Shown: positions 1 through 6,473 of the stretch, one piece after another
Numbering within the stretch: position 1 is the first letter of the stretch
How the letters are laid out: each line of letters starts with the position of its first letter
Origin: a bacterium ADurb.Bin374
GTDB lineage: Bacteria; Riflebacteria; Ozemobacteria; Ozemobacterales; Ozemobacteraceae
Direction: 5' to 3'
DNA length: 8,318 nucleotides
NCBI GenBank assembly: GCA_002068715.1
Contig: MWAR01000634.1
Span: 1-8,318, forward strand
The notes under the pieces: generated by a model
Told to the model about the DNA's origin: nothing
What the model saw: only the letters and a program-made list of their open reading frames with translations
Database searches by the model: none
Program-made: the position numbers and the translations under genes

Positions 1-552
1 CGGCTCGGGTCTGACCGTGAACACCGCGGCACCGCCCCTCTCCTGTGACACCAGGCTCAATCGCCCCTGGGAACCGTCGACGAAGACCCGCCGGGCGCCA
101 TGGGCCTCGAGAAGCCGGCAGACATGCGCCAGGTCCGTCACGACCGAGGGGCCGGCGAGCTCGATCCAGCCGCCGCTGTGCGCTTTCACGATCAGCACTT
201 CACCAAGGGGCGTATGAATGCCCGTATCCGCCAGGATTTCGCGGGTGATGTCACCGTGGGCGAGACAGCCCGATGCGGTCGCGAGAACCGCTCCGCGCGG
301 CACGGTCAGCACGGCCCGGCTCCGTTCGGAAGCCCCGTTCAGCGCGGCGCCGTCGACGCCCACCGACGTCACCCCGACCAGCTCGCCTGCATCGGCATCG
401 AGAAACGCCTGCAGCGCCGTCGTCTTGCCCGTCCCCTGGCCCGACCCGACAAAGGCGAGACTCGAATATGCCGACGACAACGCCCGGAGCTTCGCTCGAA
501 GCTCCGTCTGCGACAGCCGTTCGATGCACCTCACCACGTTTCCGAGCCCCAT
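1..552 (-). CDS. kamB: Lysine 5,6-aminomutase reactivase subunit KamB-like P-loop protein (N-terminal 184 residues, runs off left edge)
   Basis: The reading frame is open from an ATG at 552 to the window edge, so the C-terminus is missing. An in-frame TAG lies four codons upstream, and this is the first ATG after it. What is seen: a P-loop-like stretch FVGSGQGTGKTT (residues 34-45, K43 and T44 as nucleotide-binding residues), then TSVGVDG (62-68), ATASG (91-95), DITREIL (101-107), TGIHTPLGEVLIVKA (110-124) and ELAGPSV (131-137). From memory of the family, the order P-loop, TSxGxDG, DITxEIL, TGIxTPLGEV, LAGPS is that of KamB, which with the MutS-like ATPase KamC reactivates the cobalamin-dependent lysine 5,6-aminomutase. 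The position directly after kamA fits, as lysine-fermentation clusters usually carry these genes. There is no clear Shine-Dalgarno sequence before the ATG. The P-loop is slightly off the strict GxxxxGK[ST] form, with serine at the first glycine position. It could be another P-loop accessory protein, but family and context agree. Confidence 0.65.
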   Translation of the reverse strand, partial: MGLGNVVRCIERLSQTELRAKLRALSSAYSSLAFVGSGQGTGKTTALQAFLDADAGELVGVTSVGVDGAALNGASERSRAVLTVPRGAVLATASGCLAHGDITREILADTGIHTPLGEVLIVKAHSGGWIELAGPSVVTDLAHVCRLLEAHGARRVFVDGSQGRLSLVSQERGGAAVFTVRPEP

Positions 553-554
553 AA

Positions 555-578
555 ATATGGCATTCTATTTTGCCGTAT
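555..578 (-). other. Weak hairpin abutting the kamB start
   Basis: On the minus strand ATACGGCA and TGCCATAT can pair around an 8-base loop with one mismatch, ending two bases before the kamB ATG. Inside it is TAGAAT (567-562), which resembles a -10 box; a transcript started from it would begin almost at the ATG. No matching -35 was found. The structure could affect kamB translation or be chance. Confidence 0.25.
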
Positions 579-580
579 CA

Positions 581-629
581 CCACGTTTCTGTATGGGCGG
601 GTTTCAAACCCGCCCATACAAATGCGTGG
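581..629. repeat. Palindromic (REP-like) element between kamA and kamB
   Basis: Two perfect 14-base arms, 591-604 (GTATGGGCGGGTTT) and 606-619 (AAACCCGCCCATAC), flank a single central base. An outer pair, CCACG at 581-585 and CGTGG at 625-629, extends the symmetry to 49 bases with a partly paired internal loop. Such near-perfect palindromes with a GGGCGGGTTT core are typical of dispersed intergenic repeats. They would fold in RNA or as a cruciform on either strand. Whether it recurs elsewhere in this genome cannot be seen here. It may add to the transcription block after kamA. Confidence 0.6.
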
Positions 630-635
630 AGAGAA

Positions 636-665
636 GTTCGGGCGCACCCGAGAGTGCGCCCGAAC
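636..665 (-). terminator. Strong hairpin just after kamA, probable terminator or attenuator
   Basis: Perfect 12-base arms GTTCGGGCGCAC (636-647) and GTGCGCCCGAAC (654-665) enclose a 6-base loop. The hairpin begins 7 bases beyond the kamA stop codon. In the minus direction it is followed by TTCTCT rather than a clean U tract, so intrinsic termination may be partial. The stem could also protect the 3' end of the upstream message from exonucleases and so set a lower expression level for kamB and what follows. Confidence 0.5.
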
Positions 666-672
666 CAGAGGG

Positions 673-1941
673 TCAATGGTCGTTTCCGGCTTTGCGCTTC
701 TTGCCGCGCAGTTTCCGCTGGGTGACCTCGGGCTCGAGGGCGATCTTGCGATGCGACAGACCCGCGATGCCTTCGAGCTTCACTTCCCTCTCGCCTCGGC
801 ACACGTCGCACCGGCAGCCGGGCTTGTAGTTGCTCGGCTCCTCGTAGCACGAGATGACACCTTCGAAGTTCCGCAGGATCACCTTGTTGTATCCGTGCGA
901 GATGGCGTAGTCGGGCATTACGGGAATCTTGCCGCCGCCTCCCGGCGCGTCGACGACGAACGTCGGCACGCAGAAGCCGGACGTGTGGCCGCGCAGCCCC
1001 TCGATGATATCGATGCCGACCGCCACCGGCGTCCGGAAGTGGGAGAGGCCCACCGACAGGTCGCACTGGTAGATGTAATACGGCCGCACCCTGGCCTTCA
1101 CCAGGCCGTGAACGAGCCGGCGCATCACATGCACGCAATCGTTGATGCCGCGCAACAGCACCGACTGGTTGCCGAGCGGAATGCCGGCATTCGCCAGTAT
1201 TTCGCAGGCCCGGATCGACTCTTCGCTCAGTTCGTCGGGATGATTGAAATGGGTGTTGAGCCATATCGGATGATATTTTTTCAACATCTCGACCAGGGCA
1301 GGCGTGATGCGCTGCGGCATGACGACCGGCGTGCGCGAGCCCAGCCGGACGATCTCGACGTGCGGAATCGCCCGCAGCTTCTTGATGATGATCTCGAGCT
1401 TGTCCTCCGAATACAGCAGGGGGTCGCCGCCAGAGAGGAGCACGTCGCGGATCTGGGGCGTGTTCCGGATGTATTCGATGGCGGCATCGATCTGGGCCAT
1501 CGGCAGTGGCAGGTCGGTCTGGCCCGCAAACCTGCGCCGCGTGCAGTGCCGGCAGTACATCGCGCACTGATCGGTGATCAGCAGCAGCGCCCGGTCTGGA
1601 TACCGATGCGTCAGCCCCGGCACCGGCGAGTCGCCGTCCTCGTGCAGGGGATCGACCAGGTCGGACTCGGACTTGTACAGCTCGTCGACCGTCGGAATCG
1701 CCTGTTTGCGGATCGGGCACGCCGGATTGTCGGGATCGATCTTCGAGAGATAATACGGCGTGATCGACATGCGAAGCGACTGCAGGCATTTCTGGATGCC
1801 CTCTTCCTCTGATTTGGTCAGAGAAATGTATTTTTTCAGTGACTCGACATCCGTCACCCGGTTCGCGAGCTGCCAGCGCCAGTCGTTCCACTGTTCGTCG
1901 GTAGCGTCCTTGAACAGTATGTTTCTGCGGTTCACAGCCAT
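673..1941 (-). CDS. kamA: L-lysine 2,3-aminomutase (radical SAM, PLP-dependent)
   Basis: Interconverts L-lysine and L-beta-lysine, the first step of lysine fermentation, in the cytoplasm. The 422 residues match the length of the clostridial enzyme. The radical SAM cluster motif is CAMYCRHC (C126, C130, C133), followed by R135. D294 (QCDLSVG) and D331 correspond to the residues that bind the substrate amino groups, and K338 in PGGGGKIP is the PLP Schiff-base lysine. The family's zinc-site cysteines are present as C269 and C376, C378, C381 (GCRCDVC). From memory of the Clostridium subterminale SB4 enzyme, every one of these sits exactly one residue later, so the fold should be conserved end to end. 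This complete set argues for a true lysine 2,3-aminomutase rather than the shorter EpmB type. Start: ATG preceded by GGGGA at 7 bases. It lies 13 bases after kdd, as a late gene of the operon. Confidence 0.96.
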   Translation of the reverse strand: MAVNRRNILFKDATDEQWNDWRWQLANRVTDVESLKKYISLTKSEEEGIQKCLQSLRMSITPYYLSKIDPDNPACPIRKQAIPTVDELYKSESDLVDPLHEDGDSPVPGLTHRYPDRALLLITDQCAMYCRHCTRRRFAGQTDLPLPMAQIDAAIEYIRNTPQIRDVLLSGGDPLLYSEDKLEIIIKKLRAIPHVEIVRLGSRTPVVMPQRITPALVEMLKKYHPIWLNTHFNHPDELSEESIRACEILANAGIPLGNQSVLLRGINDCVHVMRRLVHGLVKARVRPYYIYQCDLSVGLSHFRTPVAVGIDIIEGLRGHTSGFCVPTFVVDAPGGGGKIPVMPDYAISHGYNKVILRNFEGVISCYEEPSNYKPGCRCDVCRGEREVKLEGIAGLSHRKIALEPEVTQRKLRGKKRKAGNDH

Positions 1942-1954
1942 GTGTCGTTCCCCG

Positions 1955-2995
1955 TCAGGCCGCGTAGGATTCGCGGAAGAGCTTCATCAGGGCAGGGCTC
2001 TCGCGCAGCAGCTGAAGCGTGATTTCGGCATGGTCCTTCGTGTATCCATTGCCGATGATCATGTCGATATCCTTGCCGACTCCTTCGGCGCCCAGAGCGG
2101 CTTTGGTGAAGCTCGTCGCCATCGAGAAGAAGTAGACGATGCCGCCGTCGCGCACGGGCAGAATGCAGGACATCTCGGAATTCGGCACGTTCAGGCAGTT
2201 GATCGTGAGGTCATACTCGGCGCCGCCCGAGGCTTCCATCGCCTTGGTCAGCACATCCATCGGATCCTGGGCGTTGGCCTTGATGACGTGGTGGCAGAAG
2301 CCGAGGTCCTTGAGGCGCTGGATGTTCTTCTCGCTCTGGCCGATACCGACGACGAGGCCGGTCGGGCCGACGCGCTTGCGGGCTTCGTATGCGCACAGGA
2401 TGCCGGATTTGCCGGTTCCCCCCAGAATCAGGACCTTCTGGCCGGGTCGGACGAGCTTCGCGGTCTGGGCCGGAGCGCCGGCGACGTCGAGAGCCGCCAT
2501 CGCGGCCGCTTCAGGTATATCTGCCGGTATTTTTGCATACAGACCGGTCTCGAACAGGATCGCCTGGCCCTTGATGTCGACGCGGTCGATCTTCATGTGG
2601 ACCTTGTCTATCGAGTCGATGCGCAGCGGCGTCTGGGAAAGCGAAACCAGCGTCACGATCTTGTCGCCGGGCTTGAGCGCGATCTTCTTTTCCAGCTTCG
2701 GGCCGATCTTGGCGACCTTGCCGATCAAAACGCCACCCGAGCCGGTGACCGGGTTCTTCATCTTGCCCTTCTGGCGCACGATCTCGCAGATGCTGGCCTT
2801 GAGCTTCTCCTCGTCGCCGCCCGCGGCTTCCTTCAGCTGATGAAAACTGGCCGAATCTATATTCAGCGCCTCGACATCGATCAGGATCTCGTTGTCGAAG
2901 ATATTCATGTCATTGGAAACGACATCCGCCGCCTGCGGCAGAACGCCCTTGGGCTCAATAACGCGATGGGTTCCGTATTTGCAGCCTGTCTTCAT
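1955..2995 (-). CDS. kdd: L-erythro-3,5-diaminohexanoate dehydrogenase
   Basis: Oxidatively deaminates 3,5-diaminohexanoate to 3-keto-5-aminohexanoate with NAD(P)+ (EC 1.4.1.11), releasing ammonia. The 346 residues fit the family. The N-terminus MKTGCKYGTHRVIEPKGVLP is characteristic of Kdd. The N-terminal half (to about residue 175) looks like a GroES-type alcohol dehydrogenase fold, followed by a Rossmann segment with KVLILGGTGKSG (187-198) as the dinucleotide loop. The frame stays open further upstream to an ATG at 3214, but that extension is arginine-rich, unlike the family, and overlaps the CoA-transferase gene. The ATG at 2995 with AAGGAG five bases before it (3001-3006) is therefore the start. 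It lies 32 bases after the CoA-transferase beta subunit and 13 bases before kamA. Its presence almost uniquely identifies the lysine fermentation pathway. Confidence 0.94.
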   Translation of the reverse strand: MKTGCKYGTHRVIEPKGVLPQAADVVSNDMNIFDNEILIDVEALNIDSASFHQLKEAAGGDEEKLKASICEIVRQKGKMKNPVTGSGGVLIGKVAKIGPKLEKKIALKPGDKIVTLVSLSQTPLRIDSIDKVHMKIDRVDIKGQAILFETGLYAKIPADIPEAAAMAALDVAGAPAQTAKLVRPGQKVLILGGTGKSGILCAYEARKRVGPTGLVVGIGQSEKNIQRLKDLGFCHHVIKANAQDPMDVLTKAMEASGGAEYDLTINCLNVPNSEMSCILPVRDGGIVYFFSMATSFTKAALGAEGVGKDIDMIIGNGYTKDHAEITLQLLRESPALMKLFRESYAA

Positions 2996-3027
2996 AATCT
3001 CTCCTTCTCGTGATGTCTGGCGCGCCG

Positions 3028-3693
3028 TCAGAGCGCCATGGGTTTGACGTGCTCGGAAATGATCAGATCGGCATCGGTCAGGGACTTGATCTCCTCGATC
3101 GTCACGTCGGGGTGGTGTTCGCGGAGGACCAGACCGCTCGGCCGAACGTCCATGACGCCGAGTTCGGTAACGATCATATTGACCTCGTGATGCGCGGTCA
3201 AGGGGAGCTTGCACTTCTTCAGGATCTTCGGCCGCCCCTTCTCGGTATGCAGCGTCGCGACGATCACCAGCTTCGCGCCTGACACGAGATCCATCGCGCC
3301 GCCCATGCCCGGCACTTTCTTGCCGGGGATGATCCAGTTCGCGAGATTGCCTTCCTGGTCGACCTCGAGCGTGCCGAGAATCGTGGCATCGACGTGCCCG
3401 CCGCGAATCAGCGAGAACGAGGTCAGACTGTCGAAAAACGAGCCGCCGGGCAGGATCGTCACGTTCTGGCCGCCCGCGTTCTGGATCTGCGCGTTTTCCT
3501 TGCCGGGTTCGGGAACGGGCCCCATGCCCGTCATGCCGTTCTCGGCCTGGAAGGTGACATGCACGCCCTCGGGAATATAGTTCGCGACCAGCGTGGGAAG
3601 CCCGATGCCGAGATTCACCAGCCAGCCGTCTTTCAGCTCGGCCGCGATGCGTTTCGCGATGATGGTTTTCGCCTGATCGGGATTCGGAATCAT
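3028..3693 (-). CDS. atoA: Acetoacetate CoA-transferase, beta subunit (AtoA-like)
   Basis: Second subunit of a type I CoA-transferase. It carries the catalytic glutamate that forms the glutamyl-CoA thioester, E51 in [12 protein letters not shown] (48-59). Other family signatures are [15 protein letters not shown] (27-41), GGSFFDS (83-89) and GMGGAMDLV (129-137). At 221 residues it has the usual length. In this cluster the substrate should be the acetoacetate released by Kce, which is activated to acetoacetyl-CoA; the CoA donor could be butyryl-CoA or acetyl-CoA. One deviation: the PROSITE-type signature has serine before ENG, and here that position is alanine (A50). The start ATG overlaps the alpha-subunit stop as ATGA, with GGGAGG six bases upstream, so the subunits are probably translationally coupled and made in equal amounts. 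Generic annotation would be 3-oxoacid CoA-transferase subunit B. Confidence 0.9.
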   Translation of the reverse strand: MIPNPDQAKTIIAKRIAAELKDGWLVNLGIGLPTLVANYIPEGVHVTFQAENGMTGMGPVPEPGKENAQIQNAGGQNVTILPGGSFFDSLTSFSLIRGGHVDATILGTLEVDQEGNLANWIIPGKKVPGMGGAMDLVSGAKLVIVATLHTEKGRPKILKKCKLPLTAHHEVNMIVTELGVMDVRPSGLVLREHHPDVTIEEIKSLTDADLIISEHVKPMAL

Positions 3694-4349
3694 TTCGAGC
3701 CTCCCTTCGCCACGACGTAATCGACGAGCACGCCGGGGGTCATGGCGTCTTCGGGCGCCATCTTCCCGATCTCGACGACCTCGTCGGCCTCGCAGATGAC
3801 GGTCTCGCCAGCCATCGCCATGACGGGGTTGAAGTTGCGCGTCGTGCCCTTGTAATGCACGTTTCCGGCCTTGTCGGCCCGACTGGCATACAGCAGGGTC
3901 ACGTCGGCCTTCAGGGGAAGCTCCAGCAGATACTCGTGGCCGTCCACGACGATCTTCTGCTTCTCTTCCTCGACGATCGTGCCGACACCGACATGCGTCA
4001 GAATACCGCCCAACCCGGCGCCGCCGGCCCGGATGCGCTCGGCGAGCGTTCCCTGCGGCACGAGCTGGATTTCCATGACGCCATCGTTCATCTGCTGGCC
4101 CGCTTCGGGGTTCAGGCCGATGTGCGACGCGATCAGCTTCTTGATCTGGTTGTTCTTCAGCAGCTTGCCGACGCCCTTTCCGGGAAGGCCGGCGTCGTTG
4201 CAGACGATGGTCAGGTCGCGGACATTCATCTCGACCAGGAGATCGACGAGGCCTTCGGGCGTGCCGCAGGTCATGAACCCGCCGACCATGATGGTCTGGC
4301 CATCCTTGAACAGGTGCTTCAGGTCGTTTTTCTGGACGAGCTTCTTCAT
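3690..4349 (-). CDS. atoD: Acetoacetate CoA-transferase, alpha subunit (AtoD-like)
   Basis: First subunit of the heterodimeric type I CoA-transferase encoded with the gene that follows. The CoA-transferase signature is intact: [16 protein letters not shown] (16-31), with the GGF turn. [14 protein letters not shown] (51-64) and [18 protein letters not shown] (98-115) are further family motifs. The 219 residues are the usual length. The product works with AtoA to move CoA onto acetoacetate, joining this branch of lysine breakdown to the thiolase. The ATG overlaps the kce stop codon as ATGA and has GGAGG upstream, so kce, atoD and atoA form a coupled trio. The donor acyl-CoA is not decided by sequence. 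Confidence 0.9.
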   Translation of the reverse strand: MKKLVQKNDLKHLFKDGQTIMVGGFMTCGTPEGLVDLLVEMNVRDLTIVCNDAGLPGKGVGKLLKNNQIKKLIASHIGLNPEAGQQMNDGVMEIQLVPQGTLAERIRAGGAGLGGILTHVGVGTIVEEEKQKIVVDGHEYLLELPLKADVTLLYASRADKAGNVHYKGTTRNFNPVMAMAGETVICEADEVVEIGKMAPEDAMTPGVLVDYVVAKGGSK

Positions 4350-5176
4350 GCTTTTCCTCCGGTCAGGCCGAGAATCGCGCGCGCCTCCGCCGGGGTCGCG
4401 ACTTCGCGGCCCAGCTCCTTCGCGATACGCACGACTTTCGCGACGAGCTCGCCGTTGGATTTCGCCGGCACGCCCTTCGCGAGGTTCACATTGTCTTCGA
4501 AGCCCACACGCACGTGGCCGCCCAGCACGATCGCGACGGCCGCCGTCGTGAAGGCGTTGCGGCCGATGCCGCTCGCCGTGAAGGTGCTGCCGGCCGGGAT
4601 GCTCTGTGCCATGTAGAGCAGGTCGCGCGGCTCGGCGGCGATGGCACAGGAGGTTCCGAGAACGAAGTTGAAGTGCATCGGGCCGGGAATGTGGCCCTTG
4701 CGGTTCAGACGTATAGCAAGGTCTACCATTCCCTTGTCGAACACCTCGATCTCGGGCTTGATGTTGCCCGCCTTCATGCGCGCCGCAAACTCGATGATCG
4801 TGTTCTCGGTGTTCACGAAAATCTCGTCGCCGCCGAAGTTCACGGTCCCGCAGTCGAGCGTGGCCATTTCGGGCTTCAGCTGGAGCGGCTGCATGCGCTC
4901 CTCGTTCGACATGCCGACCGCGCCGCCCGTCGAGGGCTGGATGATGACGTCGGGGCAGGCCTCGCGGATCGCCTTGATGGCGGCCTCGAACCGCTTCGCC
5001 GACTGAGTCGGCTTCCCGTCGTCCTCGCGCACATGCAGGTGGATGATCGACGCCCCGGCGTCGCGAGCAGCTTTCGCCTCGCGGGCGATCTCGGCCAGCG
5101 TGTACGGCACTGCCGGGTTATGTTCCTTGGTGACTTCCGCGCCGCAGATCGCGGCGGTGATGATCAGTTTATCCAT
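4346..5176 (-). CDS. kce: 3-keto-5-aminohexanoate cleavage enzyme (BKACE family)
   Basis: Condenses 3-keto-5-aminohexanoate with acetyl-CoA, giving 3-aminobutyryl-CoA and acetoacetate (EC 2.3.1.247). It is a zinc-dependent TIM-barrel enzyme of the BKACE (formerly DUF849) family. At 276 residues, the zinc ligands H46 and H48 (IIHLHVRE) and E227 (GFEDN) are visible. E14, S82 in PSTGG, R223 and D228 match the active-site set reported for the Cloacimonas Kce, with the last group about three positions earlier. Other BKACE proteins share the metal site and act on other beta-keto acids, but the placement between kdd/kamA and CoA-transferase genes makes the lysine-pathway role nearly certain. The start is the first ATG after an in-frame TAA two codons upstream; the only GGAGG is 13 bases away. 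It follows the aminotransferase gene by 24 bases and overlaps atoD by 4. Confidence 0.95.
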   Translation of the reverse strand: MDKLIITAAICGAEVTKEHNPAVPYTLAEIAREAKAARDAGASIIHLHVREDDGKPTQSAKRFEAAIKAIREACPDVIIQPSTGGAVGMSNEERMQPLQLKPEMATLDCGTVNFGGDEIFVNTENTIIEFAARMKAGNIKPEIEVFDKGMVDLAIRLNRKGHIPGPMHFNFVLGTSCAIAAEPRDLLYMAQSIPAGSTFTASGIGRNAFTTAAVAIVLGGHVRVGFEDNVNLAKGVPAKSNGELVAKVVRIAKELGREVATPAEARAILGLTGGKA

Positions 5177-5189
5177 AGGTTACACTATA

Positions 5190-5194
5190 CCTCC
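5190..5194 (-). promoter_or_regulatory. Distant ribosome binding site of kce
   Basis: GGAGG on the minus strand is separated from the kce ATG by 13 bases, longer than the 5-9 seen before the other genes of this operon. A TAA in frame just before the ATG excludes an earlier start. Weaker initiation, or coupling to termination of the aminotransferase gene a few bases upstream, may apply. Confidence 0.5.
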
Positions 5195-5200
5195 ACGCGC

Positions 5201-6451
5201 TCAGTATTTCGCCCGCACGTAGGCGAGCGACTCGGCGATCATGTCGATCGTGTGTTTGAGATCGGCCTCGGTGTGGCGGTGACAGATGTAGCCGTGGTGA
5301 TAGGGCTGCATGAACACGCCGCGCCGGATCAGCTGGGCGTAGAAATCATGCCGCTTTTTCTTGTAGACGCCGGTGTCTTCCTTGTCGAAGGTGATGAACT
5401 GCATCATCGGAATGCCGGACACTTCCGCGCCGCAATCGGCATCGGCGACGACCTTGCGCATGTCAGCGATGAACTTCTCGCCCTTCTTCCACATCGTATC
5501 GAGCACCTTGTCGCGCTGCATGATCTCGATCGTCTTGAGAGCCGCGACCATGGCAAGGCTGTTCGGGAAGAACGTCGAGGAGACGAACGCCTCCTTCTCG
5601 AGCTTCTTCATGAACTGCGCCTTGCCGACGAGCGCGCCGATCTCGTAGCCGTTCGCGAGCGCCTTTCCGAAGCAGGAAAGGTCGGGCGTGACGCCGTAGT
5701 GCTTCTGCGCACCGCCGATCGAGACGCGGAAGCCGGAGCGGATCTCGTCAAAGATCAATACGCATCCATATGTATCGGCCAGTTTGCGGACGCCCTGGAG
5801 GAAGCCCGGTTTGGGCTCCTGGAGCGGCAGAGCGAGCGGGTGGCCGAACGGCGTGATGATGATGCCGGCGGTGTCGCCGCCGTGCTGTTTCAGCAGGGCC
5901 TCGAGCTCGTCGAGGTTGTTGTAGTGAAACTCGTGGATGTCCTCATACAGCTTCTCGGGAATGCCGCCCTTCACCTCGACGCACCAGTCGTGCCAGCCGT
6001 GATACCCGCACCGCAGGATCTTCTTGCGACCTGTGTAACAGCGGGCGACACGGGTGGCGAGGGTCGTCGCGTCGGAACCGGTCTTCACGAACGAGGCCAT
6101 CTCGCAGCTCGGGATCACTTCGCGCAGTTTCTGGACGAGCTGGTTCTGGATCGGCTGCGTCAGCGAGAAACAGAAGCCGTGTTCCTGAATCTGGCGGATG
6201 ACGGCATCATCGACTTCCTTCTCGCGGTAGCCGAGGATGATCGGGCCGTAGGCACACAGGTAATCGATGTATTCGTTCCCGTCGACGTCGCGCACGCGGC
6301 AGCCCTGGCCGTCGGTGAAGTAGATCGGATACTCGCCCTCGACGAAGTTGTAGGGGCGCCGGATACCCGCAACGCCGCCCGGAACCAGGGTCTTCGCCAG
6401 TTCGAACTCGGCGAGGCTCTTGTCCAGTTTCAGATGAGTTGCTTCTTTCAT
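5201..6451 (-). CDS. kat: Class III aminotransferase, probable acyl-CoA beta-transaminase (3-aminobutyryl-CoA transaminase)
   Basis: A PLP enzyme of fold type I, 416 residues. Visible family features: VRDVDGNEYIDYLCAYGP (53-70), GSDATT (125-130) for phosphate binding, YHGWHDW (150-156) stacking on the cofactor, DEIRSGFR (235-242) with D235 binding the pyridine nitrogen, K263 in FGKALANG as the Schiff-base lysine, and STFFPNSLAMVAA (292-304). By sequence alone it resembles glutamate-1-semialdehyde aminomutases and omega-transaminases. Its position between a thiolase and kce suggests it transaminates 3-aminobutyryl-CoA with 2-oxoglutarate, giving acetoacetyl-CoA and glutamate (EC 2.6.1.111). 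That activity was reported for Kat from a Cloacimonas lysine-fermentation cluster. The frame extends upstream to 6538, into the thiolase gene, but the ATG at 6451 has AGGAG seven bases before it and begins a family-like N-terminus. The aminotransferase class is certain; the substrate is inferred. Confidence 0.75.
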   Translation of the reverse strand: MKEATHLKLDKSLAEFELAKTLVPGGVAGIRRPYNFVEGEYPIYFTDGQGCRVRDVDGNEYIDYLCAYGPIILGYREKEVDDAVIRQIQEHGFCFSLTQPIQNQLVQKLREVIPSCEMASFVKTGSDATTLATRVARCYTGRKKILRCGYHGWHDWCVEVKGGIPEKLYEDIHEFHYNNLDELEALLKQHGGDTAGIIITPFGHPLALPLQEPKPGFLQGVRKLADTYGCVLIFDEIRSGFRVSIGGAQKHYGVTPDLSCFGKALANGYEIGALVGKAQFMKKLEKEAFVSSTFFPNSLAMVAALKTIEIMQRDKVLDTMWKKGEKFIADMRKVVADADCGAEVSGIPMMQFITFDKEDTGVYKKKRHDFYAQLIRRGVFMQPYHHGYICHRHTEADLKHTIDMIAESLAYVRAKY

Positions 6452-6473
6452 GATCGTTCTCCTGTCGTCCGGT

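Noticed and set aside
100..1812. A 570-codon open frame on the plus strand opposite kamA and kamB
   Set aside because: It is antisense to clear kamA motifs, is rich in Arg, His, Ala and Asp with no recognisable domain, and reflects the absence of stop codons opposite GC-rich codon use.
578..1891. A 437-codon minus-strand frame overlapping kamA in another frame
   Set aside because: An out-of-frame reading of kamA, very rich in arginine; the kamA frame carries all radical SAM and PLP residues.
1760..3013. A 417-codon plus-strand frame opposite kdd and the start of kamA
   Set aside because: It mirrors the kdd codons, and Kdd is unmistakable on the other strand.
3016..3029. Short GC palindrome GGCGCGCC in the gap between the CoA-transferase beta gene and kdd
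   Set aside because: Only eight bases, expected by chance in GC-rich DNA, and not followed by a U tract.
2996..3214. Longer N-terminus for kdd from an ATG at 3214
   Set aside because: The extension lies inside the CoA-transferase beta gene and is unlike any Kdd; the ATG at 2995 has AAGGAG and a classic Kdd N-terminus.
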